64,000 nucleotides of DNA from Rhizomys pruinosus. Its lineage: Eukaryota; Chordata; Mammalia; Rodentia; Spalacidae. A model generated the notes under the pieces. That model was not told the origin of the DNA. It saw only the letters and a list, made by a program, of their open reading frames with translations, and searched no databases. Position 1 is the first letter of the stretch, and every line of letters starts with the position of its first letter. The DNA lies in NCBI GenBank assembly GCA_009823505.1, contig VZQC01001662.1, positions 590,730 to 654,729 on the forward strand, in the 5' to 3' direction. The position numbers and the translations under genes are program-made. This document shows positions 11,169-24,800 of this stretch, in pieces.

Positions 11169-12844
11169 GTTTTGTGACAGGATTTCCCTATAGCCCCAGC
11201 TGGCCTGGAACTCACTCTGGACCAGGCTGGCCTTTGAACTCAACAGAGATCCTCCTCCCTCTGCCTCCGAATGCTAGGATTAAAGGTGTGGACCACCACG
11301 CCCAGCTTAAAGATGATTCTTAGGCGCCATGTGGTTGCTGGGAATCAAACCCCGGTCCTCTGCAAAAGTAGTCGGTGCTCTTAACCACTGAACCATCTCT
11401 CCAGCCCCCATATTTTGTCATTTTTATTTTATGTGTACGAGTGTACTGGCTGCATGTATGTCAAGTTCACCCATGTCATGCAATGCCTGTGGAGGTCAGA
11501 AGAGGGCATCAGATTTCTCCTGGAACTGGAGTTAACAGTCATAACAATTTTATGATTGTTAGTCGGCCAGGTGTGGTGGCGCACGCCTTTAATCCTAGCA
11601 CGCGGGAGGCAGAGGCCGGCGGATCTTTGTGAGTTCAAGGCCAGCCTGGTCTACAGAGTGAATTCCAGGACAGCTGGGGCTACAGGGAGACCCTGTCTCG
11701 AAAAGACCAAAAAAAAAAAAGATTGTTAGCTACCATGTCAGTGCTGGGAATTGAACCCCGGTCTTCTACAGGAGTGGGCAGTGCTCTTATCCACTGAGCC
11801 ATCTAATTTTATGTGTAAGTGATTTGCCTGCGAGTATGTAAGTGCATTTGTCATTGCAATGTCTGTGATGCCCATGGAGGCTAGAAGATGGGGTTGGGTC
11901 CCTGGAACTGGAGTTAGAGAGGATTGTTAGCTGCCATGTGGGTGCTGGGAACTGAACCCAGGTCCTCTGCAGTAGCAGCCAGTGCTCTTAACTGCCAAGC
12001 CATCTCTACTAGGGCTGCCCCCCCCCTTCCTTTTTTTTTGAAGTAGGGTCTCCCTGTACTCCAGCTCACCTGGAACTCACTATGTAGACCGGGCTAGCCT
12101 CGTTCTCTTCAGAGATTCACCTGGCCCTGCCTCCTAAGTGCTGGAGTTGACCTCAAGCTTGGTTCTTCATTCAGTCTTCCTGTGAACATTCTAGCTTTTG
12201 CTCCCTACTTCCCACCAGGCTCTTCAGATGAAGATGAAGATGAAGATGGAGTCACTGCTGCAGCTTTCTTGAAGAAGAAACCAGATGTTCCTTCTGGGGA
12301 AAGTCGCAAGTTCCTCAAAAAGATGGAAGTAAGAGCCAGAGTGTGGTGGGGGTTGGGCATAGGATTTGCTGCCAGAGACTGGGTCCTGGAAGGAAGAAAA
12401 GTCTCATAGAATCCAATTTGGGGGGGGGGGTGCTGCTGGAGAGATGGCCTAGCGGTTAAGAGCACCGACTGCTCTTGCAGAGGACCTGGGTTCAATCCCC
12501 AGCACCCACATGGCGGCTGAGAACTGTCTCCAGTTCCAGGGGAATCCGACGCCCTCTTCTGACCTCTGTGGCATTGCATGACACGGGTGCACAGACCTAC
12601 ATGCAGATAGTTCATTCATACACATAAAAAATAAGTTAAAAAAATTGTTAAAAAAAAAAAGAAAGGAATCCTATGGGACAGTGGGATTTGAATTGGGAAC
12701 AGCCTTCCCCTTGTATTGGAGCATTAAGTGAATAAGAGCTCACTCCTGGGCCTAGCTCTGCCCTGGGAGAGCTGTGTGGTAAGTGCTCTGGGGGTAAATT
12801 GTAACTTCCCAGGGTTTTGGTGGTCTGTTCCACTTTTTACTACT

Positions 12845-12897
<53 letters not shown>

Positions 12898-15800
12898 TTG
12901 CCCTTATTCCGTGAGCACATCTTCGTGTTGGTCTCTCTTGAAAGGATGAAGATGAGGACTCTGAAGATTCTGATGATGATGAAGAGTGGGACACAGGTTC
13001 TACATCTTCTGATTCAGACTCAGAAGAGGAAGAAGGAAAACAAACTGTTCTGGCCTCAAAGTTCCTTAAAAAGTAAGAGAGTAGTGGGACCTGGGGCTGC
13101 AGCGGGAAGGGTAGAAAAGCCGTCAGTCATCTTCGGTGTTGCTCTTTGCTTTCATGGAGCCTTTTAACGTAAAAACTAACTGCTTCCATTTTGCTGCAGG
13201 ATTTTTTTTTTTTAACTGAATGTGAATTCCAATTGCTGCAGGATTTTAGAATCAGATATAAAGTCTCAAAGCTAATGTGACTTGAATATGGGATTTGAAG
13301 GCTTCAGAGCTCGGCTATTTAACCACAATACTCATTGTAAATCTCACTTTGTCATCTATTAGCTGTATGAGATTAATTTATACACACAAATACATATATA
13401 CATATATACACACATAAATGCATATTTAATGTATTTTTGTCATATATTCTCTTTGTCCCCTTCTGTCTCCCATGGTTTTGGTTGATTACCTGTTGCATGA
13501 AATTAGGGCTGTCTGCCTGAGCATGGGTAGAGGGCTATTACTTGAGTGAGGGCACTTTTCTAGTGGCTAAACCACTGAGAAGTGTGATTCCTCCTCCCCC
13601 AGCAACCATTACTGCCCGCAGATGGTGGGGCTCATGAGTCCTCTCATCCATTGATGGAATATTGCTGGGCTCAGCTTGTGTAGATTCCATGTAGGTAACC
13701 ACTGCTGCTGCATCACACTCAGGACAGCCTTTTCACAGCACTCTCCCATCCTCAGCCTCTTAGGTTCTTTCTGCCCCCTTTTCCACTATTCCCTGAACCT
13801 TGAATGAAATAATACCAATATCCTGTGTATTTAGGGTTTTGTGTATTTTATTTTTTTTTTTTTGGTTTTTTTTGAGACAGGGTCTCCCTGTAGCCCCGGC
13901 TGTCCTGGAACTCGCTCTGTAGACCAGGCTGGCCTTGAACTCACAAAGATCCGCCTGCCTCTGCCTCCCGAGTGCTAGGATTAAAGGCGTGCGCCACCAC
14001 GCCCAGCTGGGTTTTGTGAATTTTATATTATTTTGGAGACAGGGTCTCCCTGTAGTCCCAGCTGTCCTGGAACTCACTCTGTAGACCAGGCTGGCCTTGA
14101 ACTCACAGAGATCTGCCTGCCTCTGGGATTAAAGGCATGCACCACCACGCCCAGTGGTTCTCATGTGTAATCCCAGGGTTTGGGAGGAGGAAGTCTCAGA
14201 GGTGAGGGAAGGACATCTTCTCCCATGTCTCTTGGCAGGGCACCCACCACAGAGGAGGACAAAAAAGCAGCTGAGAAGAAACGGGAGGACAAAGCCAAGA
14301 AGAAGCATGATCGGAAATCAAAGCGCCTGGATGAGGAAGAGGAAGACAATGAAGGTGGAGAGTGGGAGAGGGTCCGCGGTGGTGTGCCACTCGTTAAGGT
14401 GAGGATCTCAGAAAAGTGAACTGGGGGGTGGGGGTGTGATTTAGGAGAGCATGCAGGTGCTCACCTGGTCGGAGGGGGAAGGAGCCGAAGGCAAGAACAG
14501 GTTCCTGTCGACATGCACATGACAGGGTATGTTTTGGCCCAGGAGAAGCCAAAAATGTTTGCCAAGGGAACTGAGATCACCCATGCTGTTGTCATCAAGA
14601 AACTGAATGAGATCCTGCAGGCAAGGGGCAAGAAGGGAACAGACCGGTAAGATTCCTGGGCCTGAGCATTCATGTATCTGCATAGCTTCAAAGCTCCATA
14701 TAGTAGAGATGATGGGGAAATCACTCTGTTTGCAGAGAATATTATCTGTGGTTGTAGTGGAGGAACAGTATACTTGAAATAAACCTGTCCATTTTCTTTT
14801 TACTCTGTGTGTGTACTTGAACTATGTTTTGTGAGACAGGATCTCCCTATGTAGTAGTCCTTGCTGGCCTGGAACTCACTATGTAGACCAGAATGACCTT
14901 GAATTTACAGAGAGCCACCTGCCTCTGCCTCCTGAATACTGAGATTAAAAGTGTGCTGCACTGCCATGCCCAACTCTGTGAAATGAGAGTGACGGTCATC
15001 TTTAGTTATTAGGTAACTGAAAAGGATGGAGAGAATTGAAGGCCTTTTAGAAGCACCCCTTCCAGGTGTGGTTAACATTATTTCTGTTTCTATTGAGAAT
15101 TTAAGAGAAGCAAGGGCTGAGGATATATTTGGTAGAGTGCTTGCTCAGCAACATCAAGCCCTAGGTTTGATTCCTGGCATCACGTTAAAACCAGGGATGG
15201 TGGTACACACCTGTAATCCTTGCACTTAGGAAGTGGAGGGAGGAGGATCAGAGGTTCAGACTTCCCTTGGCTACAATAACAAGTTCAAGGCCAGCCTGGG
15301 CTACACATGACTGTCTCTAAAAACTCCAGTAAGAGGGCTGGAGAGATAGCCTAGCGGTTAAGAGCACCGACTGCTCTTGCAGAGGACCCGGTTTCGATCC
15401 CCAGCACCCACATGGCGGCTGAGAACCGTCTGTAACTCCAGTTCCAGGAGAACTGCAGTTCCAGGGAAATCCGAGACCTTCTGACCTCCGAGGCATTGCA
15501 CGACACGGGTGCACAGACCTACATTGCAGACAGTACATTCATACAGATACAAAAATAAATAAAAAACAAAAATCAAAACAAAAAAAAAAACTCAAGGGGC
15601 TGGAGAGATGGCCTAGCAGTTAAGAGTGCTGACTGCTCTTGCAGAGGACCCGGGTTCGATCCCCAGCACCCACGTGGCAGCTAAGAACCGTCTTTAACTC
15701 AAGTAAGAGATAAATACACAGATTTAACTCAAGTAAGAGATAAATACACAGATGGTGAAGATAGAGGTATAAGGAATGGGCTGGGTTGTTTGTCTGAAGA

Positions 15801-18800
15801 GGACATCCTGTGTAACGGGATGGACTTGCTGATTGATCTCCAAAGGCTCACCCAGTTCTGTACCCCTTTAGTGCCACTCAGATTGAGCTGCTACAGTTGC
15901 TGGTTCAGATTGCTTCTGAGAACAACCTGGGGGAGGGCGTCATTGTCAAGATCAAGTTTAATATCATTGCCTCTCTCTATGACTACAACCCTAACCTGGC
16001 TACATACATGAAGGTAAGGACAGCGGGACTGCTGGGCTGAGTTGGTGGGTCTGAGGAAGCGGCCCTGTGCATTCCTGGGAAACATCACCTCCCTCTGCTG
16101 ACAGTCATGTCATCTCTTGGCAGCCAGAGATGTGGCAGATGTGCCTCGACTGCATCAATGAACTGATGGACATCTTGGTCTCAAATCCCAATATCTTTGT
16201 TGGAGAGAATATATTGGAAGAGAGTGAGAACTTGCAAAATTTTGACCAGGTAAAGGGAGGAATTGGCAGGATAGCACATTGGGGCTAGGAGTTGAGATTT
16301 AGGATAGAAATCTGGGTAATTTATTTGCTTTCATCTGTAGCCACTGCGTGTACGTGGCTGTATCCTAACTCTGGTGGAGCGAATGGATGAAGAATTTACC
16401 AAGATAATGCAAAATACGGACCCTCACTCCCAAGGTGAGCCTAAGCAGGCGGGGACTTTGGCAAAAGGAAAGGACGGGGTGATACTAAATTAAGGGTTTG
16501 GAAAGGAGTGCATGAAAGCAGTGAAAAGTCAGCCCTTTGTTACTTAGCATTTTAGGGAGGCGATTTATAGGTCCTGCTGACAGGACTGGTAGGTGAAATG
16601 TCCTAAACAGCGGGGCGGCAAGGTCCTGGGTGAAGATGGTATTCTTTAGGGTATAGGGCTTGATGAGTGTAGAGGACAAGCCAGGGTAACTGGGTTGATT
16701 AGGAACAAATAGTTTGGGAAAGCCCATATGCCTAGTTGAGATGAGGGTGGGTGCTCTCCCTTCCAGAGTATGTGGAGCATCTGAAGGATGAGGCGCAGGT
16801 GTGTGCCATTATTGAGCGAGTGCAGTGCTACCTGGAGGAGAAAGGCACCACTGAGGAGATCTGCCGGGTCTACTTGAGGCGCATCCTGCACACCTATTAT
16901 AAGTTCGATTACAAGGCCCACCAGCGGCAGCTTACCCCTCCTGAAGGCTCCTCAAAGGTGAGAGTACTTGACAGTGACGTCAGGAGCTAAGATGTGTTGC
17001 TCCATCCTCCTTGTCTGTGTGGATTTGATGCCAAGTCTTCTAGAGGAATTTCTGGGGTGGAACAGGGAAGGGTTACAGTGAGGGTGGAAAAAGCTAAGTC
17101 TTGTTTTGTTTTGTTTTGTTTTTATGACCTAAGCCATTTAAAGCCATTGTCTTTGCTGGGTAGCCACCTTGAGTGATCTCCTTTCTTCCTAGTCCGAGCA
17201 AGACCAAGCAGAAAATGAGGGCGAGGACTCAGCTGTGTTGATGGAAAGACTGTGCAAGTACATCTATGCCAAGGACCGCACGGACCGGATCCGCACGTGT
17301 GCCATCCTTTGCCACATCTACCATCATGCCCTCCACTCCCGCTGGTACCAGGCCCGGGACCTCATGCTCATGAGCCACCTACAAGACAACATTCAGCATG
17401 CAGATCCACCAGTACAGGTAGGTGGAGAAGACATCTACCCTTAATGGTAAAAGGAGAGCCCGGGCTTTAGGCCCCAGTCTGCTGCTCAGGTAAACTGACT
17501 TGATCAGAACTACTGTCTGGCTGGCTGGTGCAAGTCTTATTTATTTTTTCCTTTATTTTATGTGAAGGAGTATATTGCCTATATGCGTATTAAATGTACT
17601 CTTGTCATGCATTGTCCACAAGGGTTAGAAGAGGGTGTTGGATCCCTGGAACTGGGGAGGATTGTTAGCTGCCATGTGGGTATTGGGAACTGAACCCAAA
17701 TCCTCTGCAAGAGCAGTCTGTTCCATCTCTCTAGCCCCTATTATTTGTTCTTTCAGTTTGGTCTCCCTATAGCCCTAGTGGGTCTGGAACTCAATGTGTA
17801 GACCAGGCTGGCCTCTATCTCAAGAGATCCACCTGCCTCTGCCTTGCTGGTGCTGGGATTAAAGGTGTGCACTGGGGCTGGAGAGATGGCCTAGCGGTTA
17901 AGAGCGCCAACTGCTCTTGCAGAGGACCTGGGTTCGATCCCCAGCACCCACATGGCGGCTGAGAACCGTCTTTGACTCCAGTTCCAGGGGAATCCGACGC
18001 CCTCTTCTGACCTCTGCGGCATTGCACGACACGGTTGCACAAACCTAAAAAAAAAAATTAAAGATGTGCACCACCAGGCCCAGAAGCTCCTACAAGTCTG
18101 TACAGATGCTTTGAACATTAGGTGGTCTTTTCTAGGAGGAGGAAAAAGATCTTTGAAGGAGTTAAAGTAGGAGCAAAGGCAGGGACCTAAACAGCATTGG
18201 GGACACTACATCACAGTGAGACTTAGCAGTGCACCCTAACAGTAGGGCAGCTAATTCTCTGTGTAGCAATATTTTGAAGACTTTTATATATAGAACAAAA
18301 GCCATATCTGAGGTGTAGATTCTTTTCAACTTCACTTATATTTAAATTTGGTGAAGCTGCTTATTGGTAATGATTTACCTGTTTTTTTTTTTTTTTTTCT
18401 GTGTGCATGGGGTGGCATGCATGTGCTATCACACATGTAAAAATTAGAGGACAACCTTGAGTGTGGGTCCTGGCTTCCACGTGTTTGAGGCAGAGTTTCT
18501 TGTAGCGTGAGCCTCATCCCTAGCCCTAGCTACATAAATTTTGTATCAATTTGTCATTATCTGGATATATATCTATTGTACTAGAATTTCAATTTTTCTC
18601 TGTAATGCTTTAGTTTTCACTGTAAAAAAGATGTTCTGAGTATATTTCGTGCTTTTTTTGCATGTAGGATTAAATTTTTTACTTTTGTCGGGTGTGAAAG
18701 TGCACACCTTTAAGCCCAACACTGTGATCTCTGTGAGTTCAAGACCAGTTGGTACTACGGTGAGACCGTGTCTCAAAAAGACCAAAAAAAGCTTTTTACG

Positions 18801-21800
18801 TTCTTAGTTATTAATGCCTAGTATACAAAAATAGTTTTTGTTCATCATCTTGACATTTGTAAATTTACTCTGCTGATATCTGTTTATAAGTACAGATTTC
18901 CCCCTTTTTTTTTTTTTTTTAACTTATTTTTATGTGTATGAATGTACTGTCTGCATGTAGGTCTGTGCACCCGTGTTGTGCAATGTCGCGGAGGTCAGAG
19001 AGGGTCTCGGATTCCCCTGGAACTGGAGTTAAAGACGGTTCTCAGCCACCATGTGGATGCTGGGGATTGAACCCGGGTCCTCTGCAAGAGCAGTCAGCTC
19101 TCTTAACTGCTAGGCCATCTCTCCAGCCCCCTTTTTTTTTGTCTTTTTGAGACAGGGTCTCCCTGTAGCCACAGGTGGCCTGGAACTCACTCTGTGGACC
19201 AGGCTGGCCTTGAGCTCACAGAGATCCGCCTCCGAGAGCTGGGATTAAAGGCGTGCGCCATCACCCAGCTTAGGTTTCCTTTTCTATCCTCACCATTCCC
19301 CTTAGGTACTGGGTGGTTTTTGTTTGTTTTTGTTTTTGTTTGTTTTGAGGTGTTGTGTTTTTTTTTGTTGCTGTTGTTTTGTTGATTTTTTAGTCTTTTA
19401 GTCCCAACTGGCCTGGAACTCAGAGGTATCTGCTTGCCTCTGCTGGGAGTAAAGGTGTGTGCTTGTACTGTTTTTTTTGTTGTTGGTGGTGGTGGTATTT
19501 ATTGTGTGTGCGCACATGCACGTACACGTGTAGAGGTCAGGAGGTGCTGCTCTCAGGGGTCAGTTCCCTCTCTCCCACATGGGTCCCTGGGAATCACACT
19601 CAGATTGACAGACTTGGTGGCAAGCACTTTTATCTGTTGACTGCCCCTGCTAATGTTATTAAACACAGTCTCATGTGGCCCAGACTGACCTCAAATTTGC
19701 TGTGTGTTCAAGAATGACCTTGACCTTGTGATTCTCCTGCCTTAGTGCTGGGATTATAGTCGTACGCCCACATTTCATTTATGTGGTGCTCAGGAGCCAT
19801 TTGCATAGTAGGCAAAGCACTCTACTAACTGAGCTACCATCACAGGCCACTATTTGCTATTATTTTTAAATTTCTTTTTTTTTTTCTTTTTTTATGTGTA
19901 TGAGTGTACTGTCTGCATGTAGGTTGGTGCACCCATGTCGTGCAATGCCACGGAGGTCAGAAGAGGGCTTCGGATTCCCCTGGAACTGGAGTTAAAGACA
20001 GTTCTTAGTCGCCATGGGTGCTGTGAATCGAACCTGGGTCCTCTGCAAGAGCAGCTGGTGCTCTTAACCACTGAGCCATCTCTCCAGCCCCTATTATTTT
20101 TAAATTTCTATGTTTAGTAGGACTTCGTCTTGGGCTAAATGTCCTATTCAGTGGTAGTAGAAAGCTTGCCTTTTATTCACAAGTCTCTGGGTTAAAAAAA
20201 AAAATCTTAGTGGAACATACCTGTAATCTCAACATCCAGTAGTCAAGAAGCTGAAGACAGGATTATAAATTCAAATTCCACCTGTATAGCATAGAGAGAC
20301 TGACTCAGAACAAACAAAAAACTTAAATCTTTTCCCCCCAAATTTGTTCTGTTTACAAACTTTGGGGGGAGGGTTCTTTTTGAGACAAGGTCTCCCTGTA
20401 GCTCTAGCAGTCCTGGAACTCACTATGTAGACCAGGCTGGCTTTGAACCCAGGAGATCTGCCTGCCTGTGCTTCCTGAGAGCTGGAATTAAAGGCCTACA
20501 CCACCATGCCCTGGCCCCCCCCTCCCTTTTTTTTTTTTTGAGATAGGGCCGTATATAGCTCTGGCTGGCCTGGAACTTGCTGTATATGTCAGGTTGGCCT
20601 CAAGTTGACAATGATTAGCCTCCTGAGTGTTGGGACTAAAGGCATATGCTACGAGAATGGGCCAGTCTTCTCTCTTATTTTTACATTTTAAAGATTTCAT
20701 TTATGTATGTGAATATTTACCAGCAACTATGTATATGTAACTCTGGGATCTGGAGTTAGAGATGGTTGTGAGCCATGATGTGACTGCTGGAAGCCAAACT
20801 TGGGTCCTCTGCAAGAGCAGCCAGTGCTCTCAACTGCTGAGCCATCTCTAGCCCCTGGTCTTCCCTATTTTAATTTATGGCAAGGTCATCCATCTTTGTG
20901 TGTGTTTGTTTGTTTGTTTGTTTGTTTGTTTGTTTGTTTGAGACAGGCTCTCCCTATAGCCCTTGCTGGCCTGAAACTTGCTATGTAGACCAAGCTGGCG
21001 GATCTCACAGAGATCCACCTGCTTAGTCTGCTGATCACTTCTTTCTTTTTCTTCTAAGAAGCTGTCTGCCCATCATCTTCCTCCTGATCTTGCTTTGATT
21101 TTTGCCTTCATAGCTCCTTGGGGTGTCTCTGCTGTTCTTAATAGAGCAGCCAGAGTAAGGAGTAAGCCTGTTCAGATTTTATCTCCTCCTTGCTCGAAAT
21201 TTTCCTATGGTTTTTCATCCTGAACTTCTTACCAAGGCTTACACTTGTCCATCCCTGAACTTTCAACATTTTTGACTTATCTTACTACATCACCCTTCCT
21301 AAGTTCCTGTGCATTTAGATCAGTTCTTCGCTGAACCATTGCATTTATTCTTTTCCTAGTATGATCTTTGTCCTCTATTTGCAGGACCTTTTGTGTTTTT
21401 TTTTCCTTTGTCTTTTTGAGACAGGGTCTCCCTGAAGCCTCACCTGTCTCCTTTGTAGACCAGGCTGGTCTTGAACTCACAGATATCCACCTGCCTCTGC
21501 CTCCAGAGTGCATGACTTTTTAAATATTTTGTCTCATCCTGTCTGTACATATTGCCTGAATGTATATAAACACACCTGTATTTTGACCCCCTAAGGGGGT
21601 CAGAAGAAGGCATCAGATCCATTGGAACGGGAGTTTCACACAGTTGTTAGCTGCCATTTGGATGCTGGGAATCGAACCCAGATCTTTTGTAAGAGCAGCC
21701 AGTGCTCCTAACTGCTGAGATGAAGCAAATCGCTAGCCACCGTCACTACACAGACTTACTTCCTAAGTCCCTCGCCCTGCTTTGTTTCTCCCCATATTAC

Positions 21801-24800
21801 GAGGCACCATCTTTATAGTATTTTGGCTTGTGTCCCCTACCCCTAGAACAGAAGCTTCATAAGAGGCAGGGTTTAATTGTGTTTCGTCCTCAGCCGTGGG
21901 CTGCTGGTCATAATGTAGTAGACGCTTTAAATGCATTTGTTGATGAAGTGAACAATTCTCCCATGGCTATCACCTCTTCTTTTTATGGTCAGATCTTGTA
22001 TAACCGGACCATGGTGCAGCTCGGCATTTGTGCCTTCCGTCAAGGCTTGACAAAGGATGCGCACAATGCTCTTCTGGACATCCAGTCAAGTGGTCGTGCC
22101 AAGGAGCTTCTGGGTCAGGGTCTGCTGCTACGTAGCCTGCAGGAGCGCAACCAAGAGCAGGAGAAAGTGGAGCGACGCCGGCAGGTGCCCTTCCACCTGC
22201 ACATCAACCTGGAACTGCTGGAGTGTGTCTATCTGGTTTCTGCAATGCTTTTGGAGATCCCCTATATGGCTGCCCATGAGAGTGATGCCCGCCGACGCAT
22301 GATCAGCAAGCAGTTCCACCACCAGCTGCGAGTGGGCGAACGGCAGCCCTTGCTGGGTGAGTGTTGGACTGTGCAGTCCTGTCTACTTCTTTTGATTTTG
22401 GCCTGCTCATTTATCATAAGAGAAGTTAATGGAATGGCTCTCTCACAGGGTGATTAAATCGGATTTATTGACACCTCTTCTGCGTAGCACAGTCTTAGGT
22501 ATGGGAAGTTTGGGCCCAACCTGGTCTACATAGCAAGTTCCAGGCTAGCTAAGGCTACATAGTGATCCTTTTTGAGCAAATAAAACAACAAAATTCATAA
22601 AATCTGCATTAACAACAAAATTGGGATGTAAGTAATCTTTCTACCCTCGTTCCCTGATGAAAAAAATGAGGTACAGGGAATGTAAGTGATTTGCCCAAGT
22701 TTAACAAAGCGAAATATACACCTGTTTCCTTTTTTTTTTCTTTTCATTCACCTTATGTCTTAGTCAAAATAAATAGTTTTATCACTCAATAATCTAACAT
22801 TGACTTGTTTGATCACTTGTTTTTTGAGACAGACTCACTGTATAGCCTCAGCTGGACTGGAACTTGCTATGTAGATCATCCCAGGCTGGTTGGCCTCCCA
22901 AATACTAGGATTAAGGACATGTACCACCACGTCACTTTTTTAATACTGCTAAGGGGGGTTGGGGGTTGACTGGGTTAGCAGTTAAAGGAGCTGCAGCTCT
23001 GAGAGGGGCAGAGGCAAGAGAATTACTGGGGCTTGTTTGCTTCTAGCCTACTGGAAAGAGAGCCCTGGGTTCAGGGAGAGACACTGCCTCAAAGTAATAA
23101 GTGAAGCGTGATAGAGGGCATCACAGGCATACAAGCACACATTTTAAAAAAAATNNNNNNNNNNNNNNNNNNNNNNNNNNNNNNNNNNNNNNNNNNNNNN
23201 NNNNNNNNNNNNNNNNNNNNNNNNNNNNNNNNNNNNNNNNNNNNNNNNNNNNNNNNNNNNNNNNNNNNNNNNNNNNNNNNNNNNNNNNNNNNNNNNNNNN
23301 NNNNNNNNNNNNNNNNNNNNNNNNNNNNNNNNNNNNNNNNNNNNNNNNNNNNNNNNNNNNNNNNNNNNNNNNNNNNNNNNNNNNNNNNNNNNNNNNNNNN
23401 NNNNNNNNNNNNNNNNNNNNNNNNNNNNNNNNNNNNNNNNNNNNNNNNNNNNNNNNNNNNNNNNNNNNNNNNNNNNNNNNNNNNNNNNNNNNNNNNNNNN
23501 NNNNNNNNNNNNNNNNNNNNNNNNNNNNNNNNNNNNNNNNNNNNNNNNNNNNNNNNNNNNNNNNNNNNNNNNNNNNNNNNNNNNNNNNNNNNNNNNNNNN
23601 NNNNNNNNNNNNNNNNNNNNNNNNNNNNNNNNNNNNNNNNNNNNNNNNNNNNNNNNNNNNNNNNNNNNNNNNNNNNNNNNNNNNNNNNNNNNNNNNNNNN
23701 NNNNNNNNNNNNNNNNNNNNNNNNNNNNNNNNNNNNNNNNNNNNNNNNNNNNNNNNNNNNNNNNNNNNNNNNNNNNNNNNNNNNNNNNNNNNGGTTAAGA
23801 GCGCTGACCGCTCTTACAGAGGACCCGGGTTCGATCCCCAGCACCCACGTGGCGGCCGAGAACCGTCTGAAACTCCAATTCCAGGAGAACTGCAGTTCCA
23901 GGGGAATCTGAGACCCTCTTCTGACCTCCACGGCATTGCACGACACGGGTGCACAAACTTGCATGCAGACAGTACATTCATACACATAGGGAAATAAAAT
24001 TAATTTAAAATAAATAAATAAATAAATAAATAAAATTTAAAAACCCATCCAGTGAAAATTTGAATTTCCACGTGTCTGGGCCTGACCTCCCATGAACTAA
24101 CTGGTGAAAGCAGGACAGCTATAAGGTAGGGCCGCCTTCCTCCTTACAGTCCCTCCATTCTGTTGTGCTTGATGGGCTCAGGTTCTAAGCCAGGCATGAT
24201 TCTGTACACTTGTAAGCCTAGCACTTAGGAAACTGAGAGGAAAGGATCTGAACTTGGAAGCTATTTTTCCTGAGCTATATGACAAAAAAAAAAAAGCCTG
24301 TTTTCTGTTTTAGCCATATTGCTATTTATTATTTGGTTGGTTTATAGAGCTATTCTCTGACCCCCTAGCCTTGTCTTTATTTTATTTTTTATATTTACGT
24401 ATGAATGTATGTATCTGGTGTATATGTGTCAGAGGACAATTTATGAGAGTTGGTTTCTTCTATCTCATGGGTCCTGAGGATTGAACTCAGGTCGTCAGAC
24501 TTGGCGGCAAGCACCTTTACGTGCTGAGCCATCTCACTGGGCCCCAACTTTCTCCCACTAAAAATATTAAAGTGGAGGCTGATCTCAGAAGCTGTGTACT
24601 TTCTGTTTGGCTTTGTCTGTCTGTGAGCGCTCATGCCCATTCCAGGGTCTGCTGCATGGCACCCATTTCCAGTCTTAGAGCTTTTGTACTTTGCTAAATT
24701 TGAGTTGCTTTTACTTATTACATTCTGGCTCAACCCCAAGGACAGTGTTTGGGAGCCTGATAATCACAGTAAGCCTCTTATTTCACAATAAATTGGGGTG

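Noticed and set aside
15114..15183. tRNA gene
   Set aside because: tRNA-like box text belongs to an ID/B4 SINE; there is no cloverleaf of a functional tRNA. The same holds for all B2 heads.
23089..23997. Frames of 267-298 codons
   Set aside because: They run through the N gap, so their length is meaningless.
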